This document shows, one piece after another, positions 31,201 through 44,470 of a stretch of DNA of 64,000 nt. Position 1 is the stretch's first letter, and every line of letters begins with the position of its first letter. A program made the translations under genes and the position numbers. The notes below the pieces were generated by a model. That model did not search any database. It saw nothing but the letters and a program-made list of their open reading frames with translations, and was not told where the DNA came from. Source of the stretch: Kappaphycus alvarezii (Eukaryota; Rhodophyta; Florideophyceae; Gigartinales; Solieriaceae); assembly GCA_002205965.3 (NCBI GenBank), contig NADL03000601.1:169266-233265 (forward strand). Direction: 5' to 3'.

Positions 31201-34200
31201 CTTATTTCCTAAATAGGACCGAAGTAATGACAGTGCATAACTCTTAGCATCCTCTGACGCATTTGAAGGAAAAAGTTCTTCATATATATGAGCTACCTGT
31301 CAGGTATCTCCTTTTCAATCTCTAAAATTTTCTCTGAAATTGAGTGGCACGGCTCTGAGAAGACTATGATCTAGTACTAGTTCGGGGAAGCGAGGACGCT
31401 TGCAATGGCGGAGTCATCACATTGGATTGATCTATCTCATGATAATTATCGGACATGCATTCTTCTGAGTCCTCAGTTCAATGAAGGCTACCAGTTAAAT
31501 AACGTAGACTATACAAGAACATCAAAATGCTTCAAATATTCGCAAATCTAGGATCCTTTACACAATCAATATATTTGAAGACTAATTTTAATATCTATGT
31601 TTTTTTCGTGTAATGAGTAAAATTCAAGTGCAATATCTCCAGTTATCTGAATAATAAGAACATGAATAATTTCGAAACGCTTAATCAATTATGTATTCGT
31701 GAATATTTGGAAGCAGAGATAATTAATGAGGCCAAGGTATTAAAACTGGACCTAACTTCGTAGTTAGATGCCAGAAGATAACCTTACCTAAAACCAATTT
31801 TCGCTCATTACATTTGCTAAATAAATCTATCGATAATATATGTTTTTTTTTCAAGTGTTTTAATGTTGTAAATATGTCATTTTATATGATTTCTGCTTTA
31901 TGAAATACCCCAAGGGTGATTTAAAATGAACCAATTCGCTTTCATCATCTTGGGACAGGTTCATATCTCCATCCTGTAAGGTTAATATTATAGTACGCTC
32001 TAGATATGAGGCCGACTTACATTTGAGTACCGAATACCGAGTATTTCAGGCACCAAAATAGGACACAATGAACGACTTTTAAGTATTTTATTTTACCATG
32101 CAGGTGGTGTTTGGACTGTAAAATCAATTCTGCCAACTATTCAATATTTTTTTTAGTTGAAAACTAATACTGCTCCGACTGACTTTATCCCGATTTATCC
32201 AAGAAAAATAAATTGGAAAAAGTAACACAGGATATTATTACAGGCAGATATGTCATCCGTTTCGTCATCCACTTCTATCGCAGCGTCGTTAACCACTTTA
32301 ATTTGGGGTAAATCGATCCAAGAGCCATCATAAAATGCCCTCTTGGGGCTGGATAGTTGAAGTTGATTGCATCAAGCAAGAGTTCAGAGGGAAGTTGACT
32401 ATATTTTTTATATCGAGAGATTAAGATTTTTGTCCAATCGAAGCAATATAACTACCCAAAGAATGACAAGGGATCCCTGTGAATCGATTCCTGGGAGTTT
32501 AAACACATCGTTTTGAATAGGTTATGGTATGGGGAGTGCAAGAACCCTCGCTGACACTACGTATTATCATGAATAAGATACATTGGAATACTATAAGGTG
32601 GGTTGTAAATATTTTCTCTATTTCCAGTAATCACGAATCTACTACCACCGAGGATCCTGTAAAATATTGTAAGACCTCTTATAGTACGTCTTTAGTATAC
32701 TATCTCCAATAAATACGGATGAACGCGTGTAAAATGGCAAATAGATAAGAACTAAATCATTTCCAATGAATTCCCTCGTTTTTTAATTTCCATAAGTGCT
32801 GCTTTTTCTAGATAACCCTCAGCAACAATAATAAGACCTATAGACTTTCTGATATTTCAGACAAAACCACTGAGCTATATAGCACTACTAAAAGCCAATT
32901 ATAAAACTCTGACTTACTGAGATTTTATCAGCGATGATGAATGCTCCCAAAAAACGTATAGTCGAAAAAAACTAAAGGTCGTATGTTATCTAGAGCATAC
33001 CTTCCTCCAAAATTTCATGGGCAGATATCTGTTCAAGGCCAAGTATATCTATTTGGTGTAGGTATCAGTCTTCATATACTGTCAAAGTGGACTGATAAAA
33101 CAATTTTGGCAATTACATCCACTGAAAATATTATTCGGTCTCGTCCGAAACGAATTTCGTAAATTATTTTATGGACACACGGAATAATTTACATCACTGA
33201 AAGTAAAATTACATGAATTAGAATAATTAATATAATTTGATGGATAAAGAAAACTTATATTTCTTCTATAAGTACATGGAGAAAAGGATACGGAAGCAAA
33301 TATGTGTGTTTAAATCGTTACACCACGAGGATAAATTGTATTTTTTGAAGATATGAAAAATAAATATATATATATATGTCAACATGAATCACTCATCTTA
33401 ATATCGGGTATTTTTTCCTTACAGTACGCTTATTGAAGGATATTTACGATTATTTATAGAAAATGAATCATACCCCACAGATGACATTAACATCTAATCT
33501 GTTCAAAATTAGAAATTGAATGTATAATGTATGAAAACGTGTCATTTTGATTGTTATCCATAAAATACCGTCCAGATTTACCAAATTATTAATACCACAA
33601 TGAATTAGAATGAAATCAAATGAGATATTTTCTAAAACATAGACTCAAAAAAATACCGGCTGGCTATACAAGCTAGTATAGATCTATCTTCTCATAGATC
33701 CTTTCTCGAAAATTAAAAGACTAAAATTCATAAGCGATGCTTATATTGTGATCTGAAGTATCGAATACGAATATGGTAACTGAGTACAGATCCCTTACAA
33801 TCGGCTCATTGCACCACATCAGGAAATCACATTTCCTGCGATCTAGGTTTATTTATTTATAAAGCTGATGAAATAGCAAGAAAAAACGCCAAATATGATT
33901 ACGGAAATTTAAGTAAGAATTATTGCTTAAGTAAAGTAGAGAAAAAGTGAGTAAGACTTCGTATTCCCGGAAAACTTTATAGTTTCATGAAGAATTTTGT
34001 AGTATTGAATTGAGTATATAGCAACTTTTGATGTTATTATCGACACAGAGTTCGCAGTGATGTCAATTTTGTTGTCTCAGAGTACTAATAAAACTTAGTG
34101 AGCAATGGCGAGAAAGTTATCGAAAATTGATAGAGAACAGAATTCATAATTAATGAATATTCTTTAATTTTTGAAGCAAAATTAAAACTTCAATTTGATT

Positions 34201-37200
34201 CCGGAACAGTTTTTTTGGAGTGAAAAGGATTTCATGATGACTTTTTCGTGGTCCAAGGAAGCTTTTATTGGTGGTGGCTAGAACAAAACCAGAATTTTGT
34301 AATAAAAAAATAACAGCAAGAACTTTAGTTGCTCCAGCAATATGATAGTATACTTTACACAAAGTGATTATTTTCTTTAACAAATAATATATTGCGAGAA
34401 ATTGATCAAAGCTGCAGTTTTTATTTTAACGATTCTTAATATGACGATTTTATCAATAAAAAGAATTATTAACTTTTGAACGGAGCGAAAAGATTGTGAT
34501 ATTGTCAATTCATGTTACAAATTCATATAATTGTTTGTTTATTTACAGTTAGGACTATCCGATTAAAACATTTCGTGTTTTTTTGAAAATGCCTTAAATA
34601 CTAAATAGAACGGCGAAGCAAGATAATTAACTTTACACGAGCTGTAAACGTGACTGTAATTGATAATCAGTTTAGAAAAAGTTGTCAATGTTTGCAAGAA
34701 AAACTAGTACATTGAAATCTATCCATACTGAAAACCGCAAAATCGGACAAGTATCGACATCAGAAAAACTTAAAACTATTTTGTTCATTTGTTAATTAGT
34801 ATTTTTATTATTCCTTCTTGTTATACGCTTCAATGAATGTATTAAAATATTTAATCTATAATACCAGTTACATAAATATTTTGCTCTTCTTAGCTTCAAA
34901 ACTTCACTGGTTCGAATATTTTGTTGAGAATTCCTCCTGTTATAGCTTTCTCGTGCTCTATTCCTTTCGAAAAATATTCTTTAATGTGAATCAAAATGTT
35001 TGATAACCAGATTACTTAAAATATTCATTAAGATCATATATTCTAAAAAAAATTATTTAGCACAATAAATTTATCAAAAAATACCATTATGTCTGCACTG
35101 GTAACTTTTTCCTTAAAACTTCAAGCAAATACTTGAAACAATTTTGATGTTTTTTCCTGGAGAAAAACTTTGGAGGAGTTTATTTGGAATTTAAAAGAAC
35201 AAAGTGGATTATTTTAGCTGTATATTCCCTACACATAATATTAATACCCTATTTTCACTCCTGACACTCTAAATATTCTTAAAAATATAAAATATGTTTA
35301 TATATTCGTTTATAATTAGTTAGTTTAGACTCTGCTTTTCTTTCGTTTAAATTTATCTCTTTAAATGGCAGATTAATGTGACTTACTTGAGATATTTTCT
35401 TCCCAAGTTCCTAGTTTCAGATGTGTCACCTTTTGAATTGTCGATACTTGGCAGAATCTATTTCAGAAGAATGGTGCAGTCTTCTTCGCTAAAACCATAA
35501 GCCAAGGCTTATTAAAAGGCAAGAAAAAAAATTCCATCACATAAATAATAAAGTTCTAACCAAGAAATTGAAAGTCACATAATTTCTTAAAAGATCAGTT
35601 TCGATGTAATAGGAATCATATATGTGCACTTTATGAGCAGGAAGCAGAATTATTAGTTCATTGTGCCAAAAAAGTGGTAGCTCATATGCGTAAAATGAGT
35701 AAATTCCTTGCTAAAATAGAAAACGTTTTGTCAGAAACTTTTTCGCGAGCGAACATGAAATCTTAAATAAGGCTTTTATAAAATCTGATCTGATGAGTAT
35801 AATTTATTTAAATTTTATGAAAATGTAACTTTTTTACTGGTTTGTAAATTATATGCGACAGCCTCAGAGAGAGTGTTAGTTTATTTTTTCGAAGTATTTT
35901 TCCTGCGGCACATTGTGGAAATGATATTGAAATATTCATTTGCCTTCCGCAGTTTTTCTTCATTGCTCAATTTATAATTAGTTATTCTTCTACATTTGAA
36001 AATTATTTTAGAAATTGCGCCCAAAACTAGGAAATAATTATTATATATAAGATCCAAAATGTTTTACTGTGTCAATCACGGCTAAAAAGCTCAGATTTAA
36101 TCGTACCTCATTTCCCGTTCCTTTATGAATGAAAGTATATTCTTGTGATATTTTACTTGTCATACAATCCAGACAAATAGTTCCAAATTTTATCTATTTA
36201 AGTTTTCAGTTCATGTTAGTTTCAGTTATTGTTCAGAAATTAATTTTTCATCCTAATTAAGTCAGGATTTACAGTGGTAACCTGATTTCAAGCTTTTCAA
36301 TTTTATCATCAAACCTTAACTTAGTTTTAAGCTGCTTCTCTTCTACATGGTAGCTGTACACTAAGATTTGAAAATGATAATAATTTCGAGAAAAAAATAT
36401 ATAGTTTTTTATGTCGAGAAAAGTTTTCCTTGAAAAAATATCGTTAAAAATTGAAGTACATATAGTATATGCAGCGGCCTCTGATAATGCCTTTTCGCCT
36501 ATAAAAGCTACCAAAATTTGTTGCTGGATATCTAGGATCTAAATTTTGACCCAGAAAGTTTGTATAGTGCTACATCAAGGAATTAAAATTTCATGTTGAA
36601 TATCTTCCAGCAAATGTTATGTCTATTCATGAAAGGATTCATAATATTCCAAATTAAAATAAAATTTAACGAGTTTCTTTCGGATGAAAGTGACAGTATA
36701 TACTACAGTTCTACGTGGATATAATTTTCAAATTAAAAAATATTAAAATATGAAAATAAATGTAAAATTGAAAAAAGAACTATGCTGTAAGTGCTTTATG
36801 TGTACGTTTCACATCAAAAAATACCTACAAGTGATCATGGACCCCAAATTGGTCTTAATGCAATTGATGATCTCGGTAGAGAAAAATCTGAATTTCAATG
36901 GAGGCCAGAGATATCATGCAAATCCAAATGAAATATCATTAGTTAATTACGTTCCACTTAGAGCAAGATAAGTGGTTAAAAAGTTAAAGCGAAAAATTAT
37001 TTCTAGGTTCTATTGCTCAGTCGTGTGTCACAATGGAGTAAATATTATCAATTCGGCCCTAAAAACGGTCTCAGTACGAAATTTTAGAAGAATTCTGTGT
37101 ATTAAAAAGTAACAAAGGCGAAAATGTTAGACCAGAAAAGATTTAATTTGGTGTTAATTTAAGTTAGATAGGAAGCGGAAACAACTTTAGTAAATAGAAC

Positions 37201-38230
37201 ATCATTATGTAGGTGATGTAAGGAGTGAAACAGTATCTAATTTGTTAAAAATAAATTTGTTAGGTCAAATAGCTCCAAATGATATAAATACTATGAAATT
37301 GGATTAACCCACAAACCTTAACTATTTTCTTGTAAGAAAAGAGACGAGAATTATTTCAATTTTGAGAGAAGTTCTTTGAGTATGATGCCTTTTTTGTATG
37401 TAAAAGAATGTAAGAGCTGCAATGAGTCGCGTAAGCAACTATATGGACCCAATTTGAAAGCGAAGTAAATTGAGTGACAGAGATTGTAGTAAAAATGAAT
37501 ATGCAAAGTATGCCTTTTTACAGAGAAGTAGCAGGTCCTGTGAGAAACATTATTTGTGAATTGTTTAATCGGTTAAAAATATTCAAACATTAAGCCCAAA
37601 TATCAATGAAGAAGAGCATAGCTTGTCAAGTTGAATTCAATTAAAAAACTAATTGCTCCCTTCGTCATACTTCCTGAATGGGTCTAAATGTTTAGATAGG
37701 AATACAGCCTCGGGTTAATTTTGTGATGATGAGGACGGGAGGATGTTTCTGATGTTGTTTAGAAAGCAATAGAGAATGTTGGTGAGTCATTGGATTGGTT
37801 AATAGAAATGGTGTTACTTCAAAGATGATAGTATTGAACTTTAGAGAGGGTAATATTTTCTAAATGTTTCACGGCCTTCGGCGAAAATGAAAAATAACAG
37901 GGAGTGTTGTAGCTTTGATTTTTTTTGTGTGTTTCAGGCAAAATATTTCTTTGCTAAAATATGGGAACTAAATTTGAAGCTTAAAGCGAATCACAAATCG
38001 AAAGGTTTTTTTCTAAAAATGAGGACCAAAGTTTCAAGCAGAAAAAATAAAATGGAGTCGTGAATTGAATTCGACTTAGAAAGGAAAAGCAATTTTAAGA
38101 TTCCTTTTTTTGAAAGATGTAGAACGACTGGCTCAAAGAAGATGACGTAAAGAATGTATCTCGGGATGAAGGGTACTGGAATTTTCGGAAAGGAGCGGTT
38201 TCGTTCTGCCATTCACGTAGTAATAACTAT

Positions 38231-38885
38231 AGAAAACACTTCCTGAGTACAGCAAGCGCTGGAGTGTAGCAGGGCCTCTGTCTAGCACTCAGATGAAACC
38301 TCATAGGAGCAAGAACATGCCCTGTTGTTCATGACTGCTGTCACGCTCATAAGGGACTTGCAAGCTTCCATTGTGATATTTTTTACTTCAGTAGTCAGGT
38401 TAATGAGGACCCTTAACCTCTTGGTGTACCTGTTGACTTATTTTCAGTTAATCACTAACTACTAGAACGGTTTTAGGGGGAGCTAAAACTTCCCAGTAAT
38501 GAATCGGACTGGCTGACATCCAGTCAGCTTGGTGTCAGCCATCCATTTTGTACGGTAATGTGCATGTAATGGAAATTTGGGAGCTGTCACTGATGGTATT
38601 TCACTGTGTGATGAAAATATTTTGCAAAAATACGTGGGAGGACATTGAAGAAAGTTTATCTTGATGCAGAAATTTACACAATTTGTACTGTATCGGGTTA
38701 ATTTCGATTACACACGATAGGGTTGCACATCCTTCCTTTAATTGTCAATCGGAGGAGAGTAGTATCCTCTCGCATCGGCCTTTACTAGGTCTATTCTTAA
38801 ATACACACAATACATCAGGAACTTTGACTAAACCCCGGTAATTCCATGTAGTACAACGCAACTCCACTGTCCACAAAATTAAGTC
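38231..38885. other. transition out of the AT-rich block, no gene
   Basis: No product seen. GGCTGACA (38511-38518) and TGTCAGCC (38533-38540) form an 8 bp hairpin with a 14 nt loop. Confidence 0.35.
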
Positions 38886-39463
38886 TTGAAATCCGGGAAT
38901 CCTTCTAAGCTACTAGAGGCAGGTAAATCAACTGTTGCGAGTGAGAACATACACAAACTTAATGTAGACCTTGGCGTCCTTCCCCGTATAAGAAAAAAAA
39001 CCACAGAAAGACATCAAATAATCATTATTATAAGGAGAAAAAGACCGGAAGAACCAGCAGAATTAAGGAAAATCGTCACCGACCCGATGCAATTGTGGAA
39101 GAAAGAGGAGAAAGGAGAATTGAAGTTTTTCGCGAACACTATCTCGACGCTGGCTTCACGGTTTCACCTTGTGCAATGTGCGAGCTACAAGTTGAAGAGG
39201 AGGTGTATGCCTTCGAACCACGTCGAAGGAGCGACAGAAAAATCCGGCAAATGTGAGAATAAGAAACATTGGACAGGCACAAGTTCAGTCGAAGTTTTTC
39301 GGAGTTGAAGGGAAGAAAGAGTTTCGAAGAATGGAAGAAGCTATGCCTGAACAAGACAAAATTCTCCGGAATACACCCTATCAGCAAATGCCCCGTGACT
39401 ACGAAAGAGGAGCGGCTCGAACTACTTGATCATTACTTCTGCGGGAAGAGAAAGTACGGATAG
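38886..39463 (+). pseudogene. gag-like relic of a plus-strand retroelement
   Basis: The most coherent reading is not the ATG frame 38886-39308. It is an overlapping frame giving KENRHRPDAIVEERGERRIE, REHYLDAGFTVSPCAMCELQ and EVYAFEPRRRSDRKIRQM with a CX2C pair, continuing after two stops as FSELKGRKSFEEWKKLC and TTKEERLELLDHYFCG (to 39463). It precedes a protease-like region in the same orientation, which suggests a gag. No zinc knuckle of standard spacing is visible. Confidence 0.35.
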
Positions 39464-39539
39464 AGCGCAAAGCTGCTGTACCCCAGTCCGCCTGTAAACC
39501 TACTCCAAATGCAGAAGACGGCATACAAAAGATCTCTTT

Positions 39540-39879
39540 GAATGAAATCGAGACTTTTGCATTATGAGACTCCGGCGCAGACTACTCCACTCTTCCCTCG
39601 GGTCTTTTTTCGCTAAAGCGCAACAAGTATCCAGAGGTCGCGGTAGAGCCTCTCAAAAAACCGATGATTCTCGATACCGCACTGAATTCAGATGAACTGA
39701 AACCTCCAGCGACATCCTCGCGTAGAATCGAACTGGACTTGACCATCGTACTTCCGCAGACGGGAATTCCAGTGCGTGTAAGAAATGTTAATATGAGCAT
39801 CATGAAATTAACTGCTGGTCTAAAGACAACAGAAGATAAAAGATATCGGATGCGAGGAGCGAGTCAGAACAAGAGGTGA
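39540..39879 (+). pseudogene. retropepsin-like aspartic protease relic 1
   Basis: The frame reads NEIETFAL, stop, DSGADYSTLPSGLFSLKRNK, LKKPMILDTALNS and IELDLTIVLPQTGIPVRVRN. DSGAD followed by a Ser/Thr and a hydrophobic stretch is the retropepsin active site, and the LxxP...A...(beta strands)...P-x-R-x-RN layout is common in retroelement proteases. A TGA directly before the active-site Asp and the absence of a clear second glycine motif mark it as broken. Confidence 0.5.
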
Positions 39880-40912
39880 AAATTTTACAAAACAGAAAGG
39901 ATAAAAGGTTGATGGATGCCTGTAACGTATCCATCGCTGAAGAAATCAGTCAAATCAATGTGACAAAAAGGGATGGGGATGGGAACATTTCATCGAAAAA
40001 ACCTAGGGTAGATCATGGTATGCTGGAGCATATCCCACCACCTGTACCTCCTCTAACAAAGAGATCCGATCAAGTTGTTCCAGGAGTGGAAATAGTTCCT
40101 GCGAGAAAACGAAAAAGATTAAGAAATTTAAGAGTATCTCGAAGGACGTACTAGAGTATGTGAAGAAGTACAATTTGATAGCTGAGATTGCATTGGCCCA
40201 ACTGGAATAATGTTTGGGCAACTTTTGAAGGTCGACGCAGAGGCTGCAGAAAAGAACTCAAATTATTATCAGGTCTAATAAGTCCGCCAAGGGTAAGATT
40301 TGTTTCTTTAATCGGCCACGACAGCACCAAGACGTCTTAAGCTGGTACCAGTCAAGGTATTGGGTACGAAAACCCAAGCTCTTTTCGATTCGGGCGCTGT
40401 TCCAAACCTCATTTCAGAAACTTTGGTGACAGATCTAGGTCTTCAAATTATTCCAACTACTCGAAGAATAACTGTGGCGGATGGGAACCGTCTCAAAATG
40501 CATGGGTACTGTTGACAAGGTTGCCGTGCTCTTTGCGGACTTTAAAGTTGATGTATATTTTCTTATCATGCCAGATATCCCTTTCGATGCAATCATTGGC
40601 TGTCCTACCATGGAAAGACTAGAGACATGCATTGACTTGGGCAACCAAATGGTTTCAGTTAATATTGACGGCAGAACCGTGAAGATGCACCTGGATTTCA
40701 ACAAAAGCACGCATCCTGAAGATTCAAAAGAAACAGGCAGTGAAGATTTCACTTATACCTATGACAGCGAAGATTCGGAACTTTATTTTTGCCCCATGTG
40801 AACGTTTTACGAGCAGCAGTGAGATCCATGGTTACAGAACCCCCCCGAATTGTTCTCTAAAACTTCAGAGCTCGAATACCTCGGGTGCAACCCCCTCCAC
40901 AAGAGCACCAAA
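39876..40912 (+). pseudogene. retropepsin-like aspartic protease relic 2
   Basis: Upstream pieces (LEYVKKYNLIAEIALAQLE, then FGQLLKVDAEAAEKNSNYY in another frame) resemble the segment ahead of the protease in fungal-type Ty3/gypsy gag-pol. The protease itself reads TQALFDSGAVPNLISETLV with the DSGA active site, then TVADGNRLKMHG. After a +1 shift near 40500 it reads KVAVLFADFKVDVYFLIMPD and FDAIIGCPTMERLE, the expected second motif. The frame runs to 40800 and is cut at 40913 by a copia LTR. Confidence 0.65.
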
Positions 40913-41540
40913 TGATAGGGATAAATCATCGGGAGAAGAGGTACCCAGAGCCAACTACCCCAAGCAAGAGTTGTTGCAAGCGACAAAAGTACTACCGTGG
41001 TGTAGTTGAACCGACAAAAAAGGATTAATTAAGGACAACAGTTGAGAGGGATACAAGCAAGTATGGAAGGGGCAGGGTCTGCCACTGATGCTCTGTGACC
41101 GGCGTAGGAAAAATTGTTTTGGGTCTGAAATGAACTCTCAACTTCCCACTCCTCGGGACTTAGCTTGAAGTTGTCTGCCAACTCGCTTGATCTTCACAAG
41201 AGGAAGCAGTTTACGCAGCTTATATATACTTTCTGGTTAACTCTAAAGTGTCAAAGAAACGTACTAAGAACCATAAATTTCATCAAATGGAATCGTGTGA
41301 ACGGGAAAGACTAACAGCAGATAATATCAGGATAAATATCTAGATTCCTTCCTTAATATCTCATTAATCTAGATCAGAGCCAAACAGTTCCCCCAAAATA
41401 TCCAATCCAGCATTCCTGTCATATTTAGCCAGGAACCTTTAGGATCCAATTCACGACATAACTCTAGCAACATGTCATGAGATGCTGCGGCACCACCCGT
41501 GTAGGAGCGGACAGTCATCGGGAACTGTCGATTTATAACA
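40913..41540 (-). repeat. copia 3' LTR
   Basis: 628 bp. On the minus strand it begins TGTTATAAATCGACAG right after a purine-rich tract and ends CCCTATCA, so it has TG...CA ends. Its left half is about 80 percent similar to 42351-42690 and 63164-63432. It has inserted into the protease pseudogene on its left. Confidence 0.7.
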
Positions 41541-41552
41541 CCCCTCCTTGAC
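41541..41552 (-). other. copia polypurine tract
   Basis: On the minus strand GTCAAGGAGGGG directly precedes the LTR start, as expected for a polypurine tract downstream of the copia RNase H gene. Confidence 0.55.
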
Positions 41553-41565
41553 GCTGCATCTCCCC

Positions 41566-42350
41566 TTAGCAATTTTTTGAGCAAATCACATTGATAATCG
41601 TCCTCAGGTCTTGGAACTCTGATCCGCTGAGTACCTTAGTCATAAGATCCGCTAGCATCCTGTCTTTAGGACAGTAGACCACAGTAATAAAACCTCTGCG
41701 ATCAAGTCCCGAACGAAATGGTAGCGGGTGTCGACATTCTTTGATCGTCTCTATCCATTTGACCACGTGATGGCACCAGTGTTATCCTCGTACACTATAG
41801 TTGCCCCACCGCTCAACGCTCCGAACTCCCAAAATAAACTGCGAACTAATTTCACCTCTTTGCAGCAATCGGAGAGAGCTACGTATTCAGCCTCACTTGA
41901 CGATAGGGCTACTCCTGTCTGCTTCTAACAGCCCCAAACTACTGAAGCACTTCCGCAAAGAATTACCTATACGCTGGTTGACCTCCGATCCCTGGTGTCA
42001 ACACCCCAATCAGCATCTGAATAAGCAATCAGTGAGTCTGCTGGATCTTCAGATGGGCGGAAAATCACGCCAAAGTCAACTGTCCTCCGCAGATATCTAA
42101 CCACCCTCTTGACTGCAGCCCAGTCTGCCTTCGTTAGGTTGCCTGACTTTCGAGATAAAATGCCAACCGCATAGGCTAGATCTGGACAGGTACGTGAACA
42201 TAACTAAAGGAGACTTCCGATAGCCTTTTTGTATAGTGATACATTAAACGGTTCCGAGTAAGCCACCACTGACTCTTCCACTGCAGGTGTGGAAACTGAT
42301 TTCGATTCCGGCATACCAAACCTGTCCAATAACTTTAGTGCATACAGTCT
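41566..42350 (-). pseudogene. Ty1/copia pol fragment: end of RT and RNase H
   Basis: The minus strand reads LYALKLLDRFGMPESKSVST, then CSRTCPDLAYAVGILSRKSG, VKRVVRYLRRTVDFGVIF and SLIAYSDADWGVDTRDRRST. Classic copia RNase H motifs follow (KQTGVALSSSEAEYVALSD, IVYEDNTGAI, VDTRYHFVRDLI, then RRGFITVVYCPKDRMLADLM in the next frame), ending at 41566. At least three stops and one frameshift interrupt it. The fragment begins abruptly at 42350 against another LTR, so integrase, most of RT and gag are missing. Confidence 0.88.
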
Positions 42351-42782
42351 GATAGGGGTAAATCGGCCGGAGAGAGATCCTCAGAACCAATTACCCTGAG
42401 AAGGAGGTGTTGCGAGCGACAAAAGTGCTACCGTGGTATTGTTGAAGGAACAAAAGGGAGTATGTATAGAAGAGAGTTGAGGAAGCTACAAGCAAGTATA
42501 AAAGGGGCAGGGTCTACCGCCGACGCTCTGCGACTAGCGTAAGAAAAAGTTTTCTTGGGTCTGAAGTTGACTCTCAACTTCCTACTACTCGGGACTTGGC
42601 TTGAAGTTGTCTGCCAACTTGCTTGACCTCTCCATGAGGAAGCAGTTTACTCAGCTTATATAGACTTTTGGCTACCCCTAAAGTCCGAACAAAACTACAA
42701 AAGATACCAAGACATGCATAAAAATACTTTTTGTGGACAATATACTCTAAGGAAAGGTACTTAAGAAACTAACAATTAATTT
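42351..42782 (-). repeat. copia LTR (second copy), truncated by the tandem array
   Basis: Begins TGATAGGGGTAAATCGG on the plus strand and shares TATAAAAGGGGCAGGGTC, CTCGGGACTTGGCTTGAAG and the rest with the other LTR copies. It is about 96 percent identical to 63164-63432 by eye. Its far end is lost at 42783 where the tandem array begins. Confidence 0.7.
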
Positions 42783-43336
42783 GATTATCCCAGTAACCAC
42801 AGGTATTCACCCAATACCGCACCGCGTTTTCGGTCCAGATGATCGCATCACCGTGGAGGTCCATTCTTGTGGATCAATCTGATCAACTCCCCACTAGCTA
42901 CGTACTCTAATACCTTACACAAACCAATGGATTCATTCAGGTCATCACCGGCTGCACCTACTACTACTAAGAGAGAAAGAGGGAGACGTTAATGGAACAT
43001 TTTTAAACATGCCAGGAATAGCACGAGGACATCCAAGCTTTCCCCACTTTTGCATACACGGTACAGCACGGTAGATCCTGAGCCATGGTTTGGGTGCAAG
43101 TTCATACTGTAGGACTCCCAACCTTCACACCGCTCGCAGCAAAACTTCCCCAGGTACCCCCTTAGTGTAAGGGTCAAAGTAGTTCGCCTGCCCAATCCGC
43201 AATCTACAGGTTATGGTGGAACCACTTTACAAATTTGGATAGATCGAATGTATCTTCCAAGAATAAAACACCGAAACCCTTCCCTTTACAAATTCGGGCT
43301 ACTGCAGCATATCTTTCAGTAATTTGGTAATCGCAG

Positions 43337-44470
43337 TTACCACAACTGCAGTTCCATCAAGAAATCCCTTTCGTCCACACTACCACCTCTATCCGTAGCA
43401 ACCACTCTAAGTTCAAACTGCCTCCCCACAATTGGATTAGCCCACGAAAACATTCTACCGTCCTTGTCTCCGAACGCCATGTACGGCACATACCTCTCTG
43501 TCCGGATATACTCTTGATTTACGTAGAACGAAACAGAGGCCACGTCCCCCTCAACTAGAACCTGGAAGTTGATGTGATCTTTCATGTGTGTGGGTAAATA
43601 TATTGTTCGTGAAAGGCCTCTGAAATCACTGCTCTTGTCTCAGCATTCAACAGTCGAAGTCCCGTCACTCTCAATCTACTGGATTTCCCATGATTCACAA
43701 AGCCAGCTGACGGCGATGTGGGACGGTATGTCAGGGGAGCGGGGCTGCCACCCGCAAACGGATGGGGTACCTGCTCCTTCTCTTTGATCCCGAGACAAGG
43801 CTCACGCACACAAATTCCCAGCCGATCCACCGAAGATCTACACGCCGACGGGTAAATTGTGTTATTTCCAGGGTTGAAGATTCGCTCAGAGGTCAGGGTC
43901 GTTGGTCCATTCCTCAGTTTCACGTTGGAACAGCTGTAGTAGTCTCCGAAGAAGGAGTCTGATTTCGTCAACCCCCAAACCACGCCCACGAAAGGATGTA
44001 ATCTCCGTCCCCGAAAGTAGTTGGTATTTGGACATCGGTCCTGTACAACCAAACGTCGGTTCCGCAATGTTCCCCATCGCATGGAAACTTATCGGCCTCG
44101 AAACATGAGTACCTGAAGGCGTACTGTTCGTGTGCATCCCTGTTCATTCTTAGCAACTTTGGAACCAGGCTGAATCTGACAAAACCACCTCTGTGGTTAT
44201 TTCTGGGCCACGTAACAGTCAGCGTCTGGTTTCTCCGCAATTCATAAACCGGGGCACTACGATCAAACTGCCAACTCGATTCATTGATGCAGGGCCCAGG
44301 GCAAAAATCATTCGGCGCGTGCACTGGCCCCCTATGCGACAATGGGCTTGATTAAAGCTGCTGAAATCCCCTCGTGGGTACAGCAGATAGCTGTGGCTCG
44401 AGGCGGGGCTAAGACTTTGTAGCAGAAGGAGGGCGAAGCATGTCCATTTCACGATTTTAACAACGTTCAT
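43337..44470 (-). pseudogene. LPMO-like secreted protein, array copy 1 (three 1-nt deletions)
   Basis: Same gene as the intact copy at 48322-49458 but 3 nt shorter. Single bases are missing in homopolymers near 43617 (GG for GGG), 43975 (C5 for C6) and 44332 (C5 for C6), each shifting the frame. Translation from ATG 44470 would end shortly after the signal peptide and first strand. Because all three lesions are homopolymer lengths, sequencing or consensus error is a real alternative to a pseudogene. A TATAAAG box lies at 44585-44591 on the minus strand. Confidence 0.75.

Larger units (their letters stand above)
21961..38230. other. 16 kb AT-rich block with no recognisable gene
   Basis: Base composition drops from about half G+C to about one third across 21.96 kb and returns near 38.23 kb. 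The longest frames are 128 codons (24446-24832, +) and 97 codons (24953-25243, -). Neither has a known domain. Simple repeats occur: a GATAGA/GAGA tract at 26168-26200 and an (AT)n run at 33361-33376. I find no organelle gene, rRNA or tRNA signature. Candidate short exons are discussed in the findings. The block could be degenerate transposon DNA, an AT-rich intron-rich locus, or inserted foreign DNA. Confidence 0.6.

Noticed and set aside
21961-38230. Nuclear copy of mitochondrial or plastid DNA
   Set aside because: Composition would fit, but no cytochrome, ATP synthase, ribosomal protein, rRNA or tRNA signature could be seen.
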